DNA of 63,827 nt. It comes from Geobacteraceae bacterium. GTDB lineage: Bacteria > Desulfobacterota > Desulfuromonadia > Geobacterales > Pseudopelobacteraceae. The stretch lies in NCBI GenBank assembly GCA_025355965.1, contig JANXYR010000066.1:1-63827 (forward strand). The letters run 5' to 3'. Made by a program: the position numbers and the translations under genes. The notes beneath the pieces are model-generated. The model worked only from the letters and a program-made list of their open reading frames with translations. It had not been told where the DNA came from and did no database searches. Of the stretch, positions 18,846 through 28,440 are shown piece by piece (position 1 is the first letter of the stretch; the number at the start of each line of letters is the position of its first letter).

Positions 18846-21581
18846 ATGCAAAAGTTAGAAATTAAAAACGATATTATTTCATGGCATGCCTCATCAGATC
18901 TGGATGTTATGGCGAGCCTGGGTACGGGATCGAGTGGGCTGGACGATGCTGAAGTGGGGGAGAAATTACAGCTCTTCGGCACCAATACTCTTGCTCGCAC
19001 ATTTAAAGACGCGCCGTGGGTGATCTTCTGGCGCCAAATTAACACCCCCATTGGATGGTTGTTGATCGCTGCCGGTTTCATGGCGGTCATGCTTGGAAAA
19101 TATTCCGACTCGGTTGTTGTTTTCGGCGCGGTAGTGATTAATGCCATCATAGGTTTTCTGCAGGAATACCGGGCAGTGAAAACTATCGATGCGCTTACTG
19201 CTATGGTGCCGAGGTTGGCAATCGTAATCCGCAACGGCAGATCCCGTGAAATTCCGGCAGAGGAACTGGTACCGGGGGATATGGTTACCCTGCAGAGCGG
19301 TGATCAGGCTCCGGCGGATATGCGGCTCATTCAGGTTAAAAACCTGCTGGTTGATGAATCTACTCTGACCGGCGAATCGCTGCCGGTTGCAAAACGAAGC
19401 GATGCTGTTTCAGCTGATGCAGCGCTTGGTGACCGTTTCAGTATGACCTATAGTGGCACGATGATTCTGCAGGGCACCGCTTTAGGGATAGTGGTTGCAA
19501 CTGGAGCTGCTACCGAGCTGGGAAAGATTAACGCTTTGCTGGATCAGGCCGCTCCGCTTGAAACCCCTCTGACCCGACAGCTGGAAAAAGTGACCTTCTG
19601 GATTACGGTTGCCGTGGTAGTCATGGTAACCGTACTGGTTGCATTCGGTATTATGGTAAAAGATACCGTGATCGGCGAAGTACTTATGGTTGCCGTATCA
19701 CTGGCTGCAGCCGCAATCCCGGAAGGGTTGCCGTCGGTTATCACCATCGCACTTGCCATCGGAGTCAGGCGCATGGCTGAACGGCATGCCGTAGTGCGGC
19801 ACCTGCCAGCGGTCGAAACACTCGGTTCAACCTCGGTCATCTGTTCCGATAAAACGGGTACACTTACGCGCAATGAAATGACAGTTCAGGCCGTCTGGCT
19901 TGACGGAAGCGAATATCGTATTTCCGGAGTGGGTTATGCACCCTTTGGAGAGATCGAACATGACGGACATCGTCTGCCAACCCTTCCGGCAGGTCTGCAG
20001 GAACTGTTAACGGTTGCCGTTCTCTGCAATGATTCAGCTCTGTGTCAGGAGGGGGATGTTTGGGCAATATCCGGTGATCCGACCGAGGCTGCCATGGTAG
20101 TAGCCGGCCGGAAAGCCGGCCTTGATGAGAATGAACTGCGAGAGCGTCACGGACGGCTCGACTCGATTCCGTTTGAATCTGACATCAAGTTTATGGCAAC
20201 TCTCAATCGTTTTGAAGAAGGCGGTCGGATCCTGCTAAAAGGTGCGCCGGAGACGATTCTCGCCCGCTGCAAGCTTGGCGAAGAGATGCGCCGCAGTGCC
20301 GTTGAGGCCATGGAAACGTACGGACGGCAGGGGATGCGCGTTATCGCATTCGCCTGGAGGGGAGCGGGCTGCTGCACGCAGTTTTTACCTGCGGACGTTG
20401 AATCCGGCCTGACATTCGCCGGTCTGGTCGGCATGATCGATCCGCCTCGTAGCGAGGCTATGGATGCTATCCGTGTTTGCCACAAGGCCGGCATCATCGT
20501 CAAGATGATCACCGGGGATTATCCAACCACTGCCGAAGCTATTGGTCGCCAACTTGGCCTGCTGGTTGACGCTCAGGCAGTCGTGTTGGGCCGCCAACTT
20601 GAGGGGTTGTCCGATGTAGAGGTGCAGCAGGCGGTGTCCAGTACGAATGTCTTTGCCCGTGTCGCGCCGGGACACAAGATCCGCCTGGTTCAGGCGCTTC
20701 AGGCCATGGGACATGTCGTAGCCATGACCGGTGACGGTGTCAACGATGCGCCGGCTCTCAAACAGGCTGATATCGGTGTTGCCATGGGGATTGCCGGAAC
20801 GGCTGTTTCCAAGGAGGCTGCCAAGGTGATCCTTGTTGACGATAACTTCGCCTCTATCGCGGCAGCGGTCGAGGAGGGACGGCGGGTCTACGACAATCTG
20901 GTCAAGTCTCTCGCCTTTATACTCCCGACCAACCTTGGGCTGGCATTAACACTCTGTACCGCTATGTTCTTCTTTCCCACCGTCCAAGTCGATGGCGTCC
21001 GTCTGCTCCTGCTCGCAATGTCTCCAAGTCAGACCCTCTGGATCAACCTGATCGCCAGCGTCACTTTGTCGATCCCGCTGGCCTTCGAAGTGCTGGAGCC
21101 AAACGCCATGGGGAGGCTACCTCGATCCCCTGATGCACCTGTATTTTCAGGTTTTATAGTTATGCGTCTGATAATAGTGGCCAGTTTGATGGCTGCAGCT
21201 GCCTGCGGCCTGTTTCTGGTGGAATATTTCCGGATTGCCGGTTTGGGGCCGATCTCGGCAGATATCCATGCCTTTGCGCTGGCAGAGGCTCAGACAATCT
21301 GCGTGACGGCCATTACCTTCTCACAGATCTTCTACCTGCTCAATTGCCGCTCTCTGCGTAATTCATTCCTGTCCCAGGGAATTTTCAGCAATCCATCGAT
21401 TTATATTGGCATAACGGTTCTGCTGTTGTTGCAAGCTTGCTTTGTCTACGTCCCACCCCTGCAGGGACTATTCGGATCAGCTGCTCTTGACACACGGGAG
21501 TGGTTCCATGCGGTACTGGCCGGCGCGGTCGTACTGCCAGTCATTTCGTGCGAAAAGTGGATCAGAAGTCGTAGTAAATAA
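18846..21581 (+). CDS. P2-type cation-transporting P-type ATPase
   Basis: 911 residues from ATG 18846 (AAAGG just upstream; the ATG at 18822 has no ribosome site). Domains in order: N-terminal cation-ATPase segment, M1-M2, actuator domain with TLTGESLPV (~170), M3-M4 with AIPEGLPSVIT, phosphorylation site CSDKTGTLTRNEMT (Asp ~335), nucleotide domain with LLKGAPETIL, hinge MTGDGVNDAPALKQADIGVAMG, then six C-terminal helices. The proline-glutamate of M4 is kept, but M5 reads PTNLGLALTL where related pumps have PTNLGEGL, and M6 reads WINLIASVTL without the Asp used by calcium pumps. The ion is therefore unclear. It opens an operon with the next two genes. Confidence 0.9.
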   Translation: MQKLEIKNDIISWHASSDLDVMASLGTGSSGLDDAEVGEKLQLFGTNTLARTFKDAPWVIFWRQINTPIGWLLIAAGFMAVMLGKYSDSVVVFGAVVINAIIGFLQEYRAVKTIDALTAMVPRLAIVIRNGRSREIPAEELVPGDMVTLQSGDQAPADMRLIQVKNLLVDESTLTGESLPVAKRSDAVSADAALGDRFSMTYSGTMILQGTALGIVVATGAATELGKINALLDQAAPLETPLTRQLEKVTFWITVAVVVMVTVLVAFGIMVKDTVIGEVLMVAVSLAAAAIPEGLPSVITIALAIGVRRMAERHAVVRHLPAVETLGSTSVICSDKTGTLTRNEMTVQAVWLDGSEYRISGVGYAPFGEIEHDGHRLPTLPAGLQELLTVAVLCNDSALCQEGDVWAISGDPTEAAMVVAGRKAGLDENELRERHGRLDSIPFESDIKFMATLNRFEEGGRILLKGAPETILARCKLGEEMRRSAVEAMETYGRQGMRVIAFAWRGAGCCTQFLPADVESGLTFAGLVGMIDPPRSEAMDAIRVCHKAGIIVKMITGDYPTTAEAIGRQLGLLVDAQAVVLGRQLEGLSDVEVQQAVSSTNVFARVAPGHKIRLVQALQAMGHVVAMTGDGVNDAPALKQADIGVAMGIAGTAVSKEAAKVILVDDNFASIAAAVEEGRRVYDNLVKSLAFILPTNLGLALTLCTAMFFFPTVQVDGVRLLLLAMSPSQTLWINLIASVTLSIPLAFEVLEPNAMGRLPRSPDAPVFSGFIVMRLIIVASLMAAAACGLFLVEYFRIAGLGPISADIHAFALAEAQTICVTAITFSQIFYLLNCRSLRNSFLSQGIFSNPSIYIGITVLLLLQACFVYVPPLQGLFGSAALDTREWFHAVLAGAVVLPVISCEKWIRSRSK

Positions 21582-21611
21582 AGAGAGTTGTTATATTTTA
21601 AGGAGGCTGCC

Positions 21612-22328
21612 ATGCCGGAAAACCTGTTGATACCATCGGTGGATTTGAGAATCGGCTCTTTAGAGGAGTACAATCGCAGGCAGAAGGAGAAGGCGGAGCG
21701 GCAACACAGAAAACCTAAGCCGCGCCCATGTATCACCATCTCACGTGAGTTTGGCTGCGAAGGGTATCCTGTCGCGGAACGGTTACGTGAGCTTATGATG
21801 CAGAAAACAGGGGACGAATGGGTGCTGATCGATAAGGCTGTTCTGGAAGAAGTTGCCCGGCACCATAATATCTCGGAAGAGATTCTGCAGACTCTTGGAG
21901 AGAACAACAGTATCCTGAATGAGGTACTAGCTACATTCTCGCCGCGCTGGAAGAGCGAACAGGATTACTTCAGGCTGCTTTCCCATCACGTAGTTGCGCT
22001 GGCCGAGCAGGGTAATGTCATTATCTCGGAATTGGGGGGAGCTATTATCACACGGCATATTGAAAATACCGGTCACTTCAGAATATATGGTTCCGAGGCT
22101 TTCAAAACCGTAACACTTGTTCGCCGTTTAAACATTGAAACGGAGAAAGCTGAAAAATTTATGCACCGGCATCAAAGGTTACGTGATCATTTCACCAAAG
22201 ATTTTCTCGATCAGAACGATCACGATCCTCTACTTTATCACCTGTTGTTCAATAACGACCGCGTAACGCCAAGTGAGATTGCTCATACTATCGCCGACTT
22301 CGTGTGTGCCAGGCATGGACACGTATGA
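21612..22328 (+). CDS. Cytidylate-kinase-like family protein
   Basis: 238 residues from ATG 21612, preceded by a strong AAGGAGG; the in-frame TTG at 21588 is rejected. The core (~38-230) carries ITISREFGCEGYPVAERLREL, the family form of the P-loop in Cytidylate_kin2 proteins (usually SREFGSGG), then IDKAVLEEVARHHNIS and VIISELGGAIITRH. The loop lacks the GKS/T of classical kinases, as is normal for this family. Its substrate is not established. It starts 31 bases after the ATPase gene and overlaps the next gene by four bases, so it is coupled to both. Confidence 0.8.
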   Translation: MPENLLIPSVDLRIGSLEEYNRRQKEKAERQHRKPKPRPCITISREFGCEGYPVAERLRELMMQKTGDEWVLIDKAVLEEVARHHNISEEILQTLGENNSILNEVLATFSPRWKSEQDYFRLLSHHVVALAEQGNVIISELGGAIITRHIENTGHFRIYGSEAFKTVTLVRRLNIETEKAEKFMHRHQRLRDHFTKDFLDQNDHDPLLYHLLFNNDRVTPSEIAHTIADFVCARHGHV

Positions 22329-22843
22329 CTACACCTATAAAAATTGGTGTTAGCGCCTGTCTGCTGGGTAAATATGTCCGGTATGATGGCGGTCATAAGC
22401 ACGATCGTTGTATCTCAGATACTCTGGGGATGTATTTCAGTTTTGTGCCGGTTTGTCCCGAGGTTGGCTGCGGACTGCCGATCCCTCGTGAGGCAATGCG
22501 GCTTGAAGGCGATCATTTGGCCCCACGCCTGATGACCTGCCAAACGCGCTTGGACAGGACCGAGCAAATGTTAGGTTATTGTGTCGCTAAGATCAGGGAG
22601 TTAAAAAATGAAGACATGTGCGGTTTTATCTTCAAGGAGCGTTCTCCCAGTTGTGGTCTTGTTGGCGTTCCGCTTTATGGTGATACAGCTTCAGAAATAT
22701 TTACCGTTGGTCTCTTCGCGCATGAGGTCGCCCGCTGTTTCCCTTTGATGCCGCTTGAGGAAGCTGAGCGCCTGAATAATCCGGATATCCGTGAGAACTT
22801 CATAGAAAAGGTCTTGAGTTATCATCGCTTGCCATGCCGATGA
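22325..22843 (+). CDS. DUF523 protein, TudS-like thiouracil desulfidase family
   Basis: 172 residues from ATG 22325, overlapping the previous stop as ATGA. Family cysteines are present: IGVSACLLGKYVRYDGG near the start, VPVCPEVGCGLPIPREAMRLEG near 45, and KERSPSCGL near 105. In the characterised member TudS the conserved cysteines hold a [4Fe-4S] cluster that removes sulfur from 2-thiouracil; transferring that activity here is inference. It is the last gene of the operon; no clear terminator is visible in the 120 bases before the heat-shock promoter. Confidence 0.85.
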   Translation: MTTPIKIGVSACLLGKYVRYDGGHKHDRCISDTLGMYFSFVPVCPEVGCGLPIPREAMRLEGDHLAPRLMTCQTRLDRTEQMLGYCVAKIRELKNEDMCGFIFKERSPSCGLVGVPLYGDTASEIFTVGLFAHEVARCFPLMPLEEAERLNNPDIRENFIEKVLSYHRLPCR

Positions 22844-22964
22844 CAATGCCCCTGACTTTTCGCCAAGAAACTGAATCATTGCTGATGCAGTAATTTCGAT
22901 TAACAGGCAGATGCATGGCTTCTTGATCGAAATATGACCGGTACAAAAATCCCCTGAAATCTCC

Positions 22965-22993
22965 TTGACAAAAACAGGGTCGCTTATTACCTT
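22965..22993 (+). promoter_or_regulatory. Promoter of the hrcA-grpE-dnaK-dnaJ operon
   Basis: TTGACA at 22965-22970, with a weak -10 region around 22985-22993 (TATTACCTT). CIRCE begins a few bases downstream, so bound HrcA would cover the transcription start. Confidence 0.6.
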
Positions 22994-23000
22994 GAGACTG

Positions 23001-23027
23001 TTAGCACTCACATCTGACGAGTGCTAT
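23001..23027. promoter_or_regulatory. CIRCE operator (HrcA-binding site)
   Basis: TTAGCACTC (23001-23009), nine bases, GAGTGCTAT (23019-23027): the classic 9-9-9 element with one change in the last base. HrcA, encoded immediately downstream, binds it and represses the operon until GroEL is drawn away by heat. Confidence 0.95.
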
Positions 23028-23044
23028 TTTTTTGGGGTAATGAC

Positions 23045-24076
23045 ATGGTTATGGAGCTTTCTGCGCGCAGCAGACAGATACTGGAAGCGATTGTTGAAGA
23101 TTATATTGCTACCGCCGAACCTGTGGGCAGCAGTGCTGTTGCACGTCGTCATGCAATGACGCTTTCTTCGGCTACCGTGCGTAATGTTATGGCTAATCTT
23201 GAAGAAATGGGTCTTTTGACGTCACCGCATACATCGGCGGGACGAATTCCGACTGAAAAAGCCTACCGTTTTTATGTTGATTCGCTAGTTGCCCTGCGTC
23301 AGGTCAGCCGCGATGAAAAACGCCAGATTGTAAGCCATTGCCGACAGGCAGGCATCGGTATGTCAGGTATTTTAAAAGAGACCAGCCGGACTCTGTCACA
23401 ACTCTCAAATTATATGGGGATTGTAGTTGCTCCCAGCTTTACCGCAGATGTCTTTCGTCATATAGAATTTATCCGTATTGGGCATTGCAAAATTCTGGCG
23501 ATCCTGGTTTCCAGCAAAGGGGCGCTTCAGAACCGGCTGATTGATACGGATGACGATTACGCATCCGAAGAACTTATCAGGATGGGCAACTATCTGAATG
23601 AGAGGATGCAGGGCTTAACGATCACCCAGGTTCGTGAATTGATTCTGGAGGAGATGACCTCAGAAAAGGCGCGTTATGATCAGCTCCTCTCCCGTGCTCT
23701 GAAAATCAGCGAGCAGGCTGTGAGGGTTGAAGGGGACGAGATTTTTGTTGAGGGGCAGGCCCGTATTCTAGACCAGCCTGAGTTCAGTGATGCAGGTAGA
23801 ATGAAGGAAATATATCAGGCATTCGAACAAAAGGGGTTGCTGGTCCAGCTTCTTTCGCGCTGTATGACGGCAGAGGGGGTGCAGATTTATATCGGATCAG
23901 AGACTTCGCTTAGCCAGTCAGCCGGCATCAGTTTGATTACCTCCCGCTTTGTTACCAGCAGTAACACGATCGGTATGTTAGGGGTGATCGGTCCGACCCG
24001 CATGGGATATTCAAGTGTGATTCCGATTGTCGATTACACAGCCCGGATGGTCAGCAAACTGCTAAGTGAAGTCTAA
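23045..24076 (+). CDS. hrcA: Heat-inducible transcription repressor HrcA
   Basis: 343 residues from ATG 23045 (GGGG 8-10 bases upstream; a longer GTG frame would start inside CIRCE). Winged-helix DNA-binding domain 1-75: ELSARSRQILEAIVEDYIAT, AEPVGSSAVA, LSSATVRNVMANLEEMGLL, SPHTSAGRIPTEKAYRFYVD. A GAF-like and dimerisation region follows, ending GVIGPTRMGYSSVIPIVDYTA. It represses its own operon through CIRCE. First gene of the DnaK chaperone operon; its TAA is followed directly by an ATG of the grpE frame. Confidence 0.97.
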   Translation: MVMELSARSRQILEAIVEDYIATAEPVGSSAVARRHAMTLSSATVRNVMANLEEMGLLTSPHTSAGRIPTEKAYRFYVDSLVALRQVSRDEKRQIVSHCRQAGIGMSGILKETSRTLSQLSNYMGIVVAPSFTADVFRHIEFIRIGHCKILAILVSSKGALQNRLIDTDDDYASEELIRMGNYLNERMQGLTITQVRELILEEMTSEKARYDQLLSRALKISEQAVRVEGDEIFVEGQARILDQPEFSDAGRMKEIYQAFEQKGLLVQLLSRCMTAEGVQIYIGSETSLSQSAGISLITSRFVTSSNTIGMLGVIGPTRMGYSSVIPIVDYTARMVSKLLSEV

Positions 24077-24142
24077 ATGCATTTGATAAACCCAGCAAAA
24101 GGACACCATCTAAATATGAAAACAGCAAAAGGACACAACAAC

Positions 24143-24697
24143 ATGGAACCAAAAAATAATGTAGATATTTCACCCCCTGAAGCTGTGTTTGATGCAGAAA
24201 ACGCTTCTGGCATCTCTATCCCAGAGGTCGGGCTGTCACTTGAGGAACAGCTTGCAGCTAAAGAAAAAGAGGCCCGTGAAAATTGGGATCGCTTTCTGAG
24301 AGAGCGGGCTGATCTGGAGAACTACCGCAAACGGGTAGGGCGGGAAAAGGAAGAGTTGCTGAACTATGGTAATAAATCTTTGCTTGAAGAGATATTGCCG
24401 ATTATCGATAACCTGGAACGAGCTCTTGCACATGCCTCTGAAGATGGTATAGGGGGTGTTGTTGAAGGTATTCGCATGACGCATGCCATGCTGCTAACGG
24501 CACTTAAAAAATTCAACGTCACGCCTATTGAAGCCGTAGGGGCTACATTTGATTCGGCCTTTCATCAGGCCATGGCACAGGTTCCTACCGACCAGCATGA
24601 GCCCAATACTGTCGTTGAAGAGTATCAAAAAGGGTACATGCTTAAAGATCGGCTGTTACGTCCATCCATGGTAACTGTGGCAACGCCGCTAAATTAA
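24143..24697 (+). CDS. grpE: Nucleotide exchange factor GrpE
   Basis: Releases ADP from DnaK. 184 residues from ATG 24143. In-frame ATGs also exist at 24077 and 24116; 24143 is preferred because AAAGGA stands nine bases upstream and the earlier residues ([10 protein letters not shown]) look non-conserved. A long coiled coil ~40-95 contains [19 protein letters not shown], and the beta-wing end has [18 protein letters not shown] and a C-terminal [10 protein letters not shown]. The upstream 13-base direct repeat carries two ribosome-site-like sequences. It lies between hrcA and dnaK as usual. Confidence 0.94.
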   Translation: MEPKNNVDISPPEAVFDAENASGISIPEVGLSLEEQLAAKEKEARENWDRFLRERADLENYRKRVGREKEELLNYGNKSLLEEILPIIDNLERALAHASEDGIGGVVEGIRMTHAMLLTALKKFNVTPIEAVGATFDSAFHQAMAQVPTDQHEPNTVVEEYQKGYMLKDRLLRPSMVTVATPLN

Positions 24698-24774
24698 TTT
24701 TTCTGAGGCCTTGTTTTTTATAAACACGATGAATATCTTGAAATCAGAGTATCTAAAAAGGAGGACTACACGTC

Positions 24775-26691
24775 ATGAGTAAAGTAATTGGAATCGATCT
24801 CGGAACAACCAACTCTTGTGTTTCAATCATGGAGGGTGGCGAACCGATTGTTATAGCCAACTCCGAAGGGGGGCGTACTACGCCTTCAATGGTCGCTATT
24901 TCTGACAGCGGCGAGCGACTGGTAGGTCAGCAGGCTAAGCGTCAAGCGGTCACCAATCCTGAGAATACCCTCTACTCCATCAAACGTCTGATTGGCCGCA
25001 AGTATGATACGGAAGCTGTTAAGAAGGATATCGCGATTTCGCCGTTTAAAATAGTTAAAGCCGATAATGGCGACGCTTGGGTGGAAGTTCGTGGCAAGCG
25101 CTATTCTGCACCGGAAATTTCTGCAATGATTCTGCAAAAAATGAAGAAGACCGCTGAAGACTATCTGGGTGCTACCGTAACAGATGCAGTTATTACCGTA
25201 CCTGCTTACTTTGACGATTCCCAGCGCCAGGCAACCAAGGATGCCGGAAAGATTGCCGGCCTGAATGTATTGCGTATCATTAACGAGCCGACCGCAGCCG
25301 CTCTGGCGTACGGTCTGGACAAGAAAAAGGATGAGAAAATTGCTGTATTCGACCTAGGTGGCGGTACGTTTGATGTCTCTATTCTTGAGCTTGGTGACGG
25401 CGTATTCGAAGTTAAATCGACCAACGGTGATACATTCCTGGGTGGTGAAGATTTTGACCAGTTAGTTATTGACTGGATTGCCGACGAGTTCAAGAAAGAT
25501 CAGGGCATTGATCTGCGTGGCGACAAGATGGCTCTCCAACGTCTTAAAGAAGCCGCAGAAAAGGCCAAGTGTGAACTTTCCACATCTGTTGAAACTGATA
25601 TCAACCTTCCGTTTATCACTGCCGATGCTTCCGGTCCGAAGCACCTGACGCTGAAACTTTCGCGTGCCAAGCTGGAATCGATCTGCGCCGGTCTTCTGGC
25701 CAAGCTTGAAGGACCTTGCCGCACCGCCCTTAAAGATGCCGGTTTGTCGGCCAGCCAGATCGATGAAGTCATTCTGGTGGGTGGTATGACCCGTATGCCT
25801 GCCGTTCAGAAATGTGTAGAGGATATTTTCGGCAAAGTTCCAAACAAGGGTGTTAACCCGGACGAAGTGGTTGCCATTGGCGCCGGTATTCAGGGAGGAG
25901 TTCTGAGGGGTGACGTCAAGGATGTGCTGCTGCTTGACGTAACTCCGCTTTCTCTTGGTATTGAGACTCTGGGCAGCGTTATGACCAAGCTGATTGAGAA
26001 AAATACCACTATTCCATGCCGCAAGAGCCAGGTTTTTTCAACCGCAGCCGATAATCAGCCGGCTGTTTCCATCCACGTTCTGCAGGGTGAACGTGAAATG
26101 GCACGCGATAACAAAACGCTCGGCAACTTTGAACTCTCCGGTATTCCTTCGGCACCACGCGGGCTGCCGCAGATTGAAGTAACCTTTGACATCGATGCCA
26201 ACGGTATTGTTCACGTTTCTGCCAAGGATCTTGGTACTGGCAAAGAGCAGTCAATCAGCATCACAGCATCCTCCGGTCTTTCCAAGGACGAGATTGACAA
26301 GATGGTGCGCGACGCAGAGGCTCACGCCGATGAAGACAAGAAAAAGCGTGAAGCGATCGAAGCGCGTAATCATGCAGACAGTATGGTTTATACCACCGAG
26401 AAGTCGCTTAAGGAGTACGGCGACAAAATTGATGCGGTTGAAAAAGGGAACATCGAAAATAAACTGACCGAACTTAAAAAACTGATGGAAGGCGAAGACG
26501 CCGAAGCCATTAAAAAAGCTACTGACGAACTGGCCCAGGCTTCCCATAAGCTAGCTGAAGCAATGTATGCCAAAAAAGAGGGCGCTGAGGCTGAAGCTGC
26601 CGCCGGAGCAGAACAGGCTGGTGCCTCCAAGCCGAAGGATGATAAAGTTGTTGATGCAGATTTTGAAGAGGTAAAAGAAGAGAAAAAATAA
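24775..26691 (+). CDS. dnaK: Molecular chaperone DnaK (Hsp70)
   Basis: 638 residues, full length. ATPase domain 1-~385: [68 protein letters not shown]. Linker [18 protein letters not shown], substrate domain ~390-505, helical lid ~510-600 and a disordered acidic tail ending [12 protein letters not shown]. An excellent AAGGAGG precedes ATG 24775. It refolds and holds client proteins with DnaJ and GrpE. A G/C-rich hairpin separates it from dnaJ. Confidence 0.98.
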   Translation: MSKVIGIDLGTTNSCVSIMEGGEPIVIANSEGGRTTPSMVAISDSGERLVGQQAKRQAVTNPENTLYSIKRLIGRKYDTEAVKKDIAISPFKIVKADNGDAWVEVRGKRYSAPEISAMILQKMKKTAEDYLGATVTDAVITVPAYFDDSQRQATKDAGKIAGLNVLRIINEPTAAALAYGLDKKKDEKIAVFDLGGGTFDVSILELGDGVFEVKSTNGDTFLGGEDFDQLVIDWIADEFKKDQGIDLRGDKMALQRLKEAAEKAKCELSTSVETDINLPFITADASGPKHLTLKLSRAKLESICAGLLAKLEGPCRTALKDAGLSASQIDEVILVGGMTRMPAVQKCVEDIFGKVPNKGVNPDEVVAIGAGIQGGVLRGDVKDVLLLDVTPLSLGIETLGSVMTKLIEKNTTIPCRKSQVFSTAADNQPAVSIHVLQGEREMARDNKTLGNFELSGIPSAPRGLPQIEVTFDIDANGIVHVSAKDLGTGKEQSISITASSGLSKDEIDKMVRDAEAHADEDKKKREAIEARNHADSMVYTTEKSLKEYGDKIDAVEKGNIENKLTELKKLMEGEDAEAIKKATDELAQASHKLAEAMYAKKEGAEAEAAAGAEQAGASKPKDDKVVDADFEEVKEEKK

Positions 26692-26721
26692 TGTCCGGAT
26701 GTTGTTGCCGGTTCAGCACAG

Positions 26722-26748
26722 TAGGGGCGGGCTTAAAACCCGCCCCTA
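26722..26748 (+). repeat. Intercistronic hairpin between dnaK and dnaJ
   Basis: TAGGGGCGGG (26722-26731) pairs perfectly with CCCGCCCCTA (26739-26748) around seven bases. No T-run follows, so most transcripts should read through. It may protect the dnaK 3' end and set the dnaK:dnaJ ratio. Confidence 0.75.
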
Positions 26749-26778
26749 TATGTATTTCAAGATATAAAGGAAACTATT

Positions 26779-27912
26779 GTGGCAATCGGCGAAAAACGTG
26801 ATTATTACGAGGTGCTTGATGTTCATCGCAACGCTTCGGAAACCGAAATAAAGAAGGCATTTCGCAAGGTAGCGATACAGCACCATCCTGACAAGAACCC
26901 TGGCGACAAAGCGGCTGAAGATCGTTTCAAAGAAGCGACTGAGGCGTATGAGGTGCTTTCTGACCCACAAAAACGTGCCCAGTATGATCAGTATGGTCAT
27001 GCTGGTGTTTCTGGAGCGGGTGGATTTTCAGGCGGTGGTTTCGGAGGTTTTGGTGCAGGAACCCCATTTGGCGATATATTCGGTGATATCTTTGGTGATA
27101 TCTTTGGCGGTGCTGGTGCTGGACGCAACCGTGCTCAGGGGAGACGGGGCGACGATCTGCTCTATAACATGGAGATCAGCTTCGAAGAGGCCGCTTTCGG
27201 CGTTGAAAAAAAGATTGAGGTCCCATTTGCCAAGCGTTGTGTTAGCTGCAATGGTTCCGGTTCAAAACCCGGTACCGACCCCAAGGTTTGCCCAACCTGT
27301 CGTGGAGCCGGCCAAGTACGCTATCAGCAGGGTTTTTTCAGCGTTAGCAAGACCTGTGGTCAGTGTAACGGCGAAGGCAAGGTGGTTGATGATCCTTGTC
27401 CCGATTGCAGCGGCAAGGGGAGTACAAAGGATACCAAAACACTTTCCGTAAAAATCCCTGGCGGGGTTGAAACCGGCTCGCGGCTCAAGGTGACAGGTGA
27501 GGGGGGGCAGGGGAAAGGTGGGCCTAACGGTGATCTTTATGTCGCAATCAATGTGAATGAACATGCGATATTCCAGCGTGAAGACAATAACGTCATCTGC
27601 GAAATCCCGATCAGTTTCATACAGGCTTCACTCGGGTGTGAGCTCGAAGTTCCGACTCTTGACGGTAAGGTTGCCATGAAGATCCCTGATGGAACCCAGT
27701 CAGGAAAGATTTATCGCCTGAAAGGAAAGGGTATACCTTCGCTGCAGGGTTACGGGCGTGGTGATCAGTTGGTGGTTATTCGGATAGAAACTCCTACCAA
27801 CCTCAACAAAAAACAGAAAGATCTGTTGGAGGAATTTGCCAGAATAAGTGGTGAAGACGTTTACCCCATGAAAAAGGGGTTTCTCGATAAGGTCATGGAT
27901 TTTATAAGTTGA
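26779..27912 (+). CDS. dnaJ: Chaperone protein DnaJ (Hsp40)
   Basis: 377 residues from GTG 26779, behind AAAGGAAA; no ATG is possible nearby. J domain 1-72 with the HPD tripeptide ([10 protein letters not shown]). A Gly/Phe-rich region ~78-122 contains a triple [15 protein letters not shown]. Four zinc-binding CxxCxGxG repeats lie at ~145-210 ([32 protein letters not shown]), followed by the C-terminal client-binding domains. It delivers substrates to DnaK and stimulates its ATPase. Last gene of the operon; a 7-bp hairpin follows. Confidence 0.97.
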   Translation: MAIGEKRDYYEVLDVHRNASETEIKKAFRKVAIQHHPDKNPGDKAAEDRFKEATEAYEVLSDPQKRAQYDQYGHAGVSGAGGFSGGGFGGFGAGTPFGDIFGDIFGDIFGGAGAGRNRAQGRRGDDLLYNMEISFEEAAFGVEKKIEVPFAKRCVSCNGSGSKPGTDPKVCPTCRGAGQVRYQQGFFSVSKTCGQCNGEGKVVDDPCPDCSGKGSTKDTKTLSVKIPGGVETGSRLKVTGEGGQGKGGPNGDLYVAINVNEHAIFQREDNNVICEIPISFIQASLGCELEVPTLDGKVAMKIPDGTQSGKIYRLKGKGIPSLQGYGRGDQLVVIRIETPTNLNKKQKDLLEEFARISGEDVYPMKKGFLDKVMDFIS

Positions 27913-27918
27913 CGACTA

Positions 27919-27938
27919 AGCCCGCCTTAAAGCGGGCT
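27919..27938 (+). terminator. Weak terminator-like hairpin after dnaJ
   Basis: AGCCCGC (27919-27925) pairs with GCGGGCT (27932-27938) around CTTAAA. Only a loose T-rich stretch follows, so termination may be partial. Confidence 0.55.
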
Positions 27939-28045
27939 CAGTTATTTCTTGCCTAAGCCGACAAACTATTTTAGTATCCTTACCACTTCAGGTGACTTTC
28001 ATTCAGTTAACGCTCTTATCATTTTTATAAGTGCAGGGGTATTCC

Positions 28046-28384
28046 ATGGACAAGCAGCAGTTTGTTGACAAAACTACAGAAACGCTGCGACCGTTTGAAA
28101 CAGCTAACCTGATTGAAACTATGCAGCATCTGAGTATTAAACAGATTTTTTCACACCCGCTAGTACTTATACTGATTATCGTCATCTTCTTTTTCGGGGT
28201 TGTCAAACGTTCAAAGACGGTTCTGTTGAGTCTCTTTTCACTGATCTGTATTGCTGTCATCATGCGTTACGCCATGCCTGTGCCGGGTGACGACCTTTCC
28301 ATGTCATCAATGTTTCCGTTTATTGGTGGCGGCCTGCTGGTTGGCGGTGTGATTATCTATTTTTCACTTATAAAATCCGACTGA
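28046..28384 (+). CDS. Small membrane protein of unknown function
   Basis: 112 residues from ATG 28046, with AGGGG six bases upstream; the GTG at 28031 is less likely. A soluble N-terminal ~35 residues (KQQFVDKTTETLRPFET) is followed by three hydrophobic segments, about 36-58 (LVLILIIVIFFFGVV), 62-80 and 88-108, the last containing GGGLLVGGVII. I do not recognise a family. It precedes a small cytochrome gene by 56 bases on the same strand, so the two may be co-expressed. Confidence 0.7.
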   Translation: MDKQQFVDKTTETLRPFETANLIETMQHLSIKQIFSHPLVLILIIVIFFFGVVKRSKTVLLSLFSLICIAVIMRYAMPVPGDDLSMSSMFPFIGGGLLVGGVIIYFSLIKSD

Positions 28385-28440
28385 CGCGAGTTAGCCTGAT
28401 AAATAGAACGGGTTCTAACATACTAAAAGGAATTATTCGT

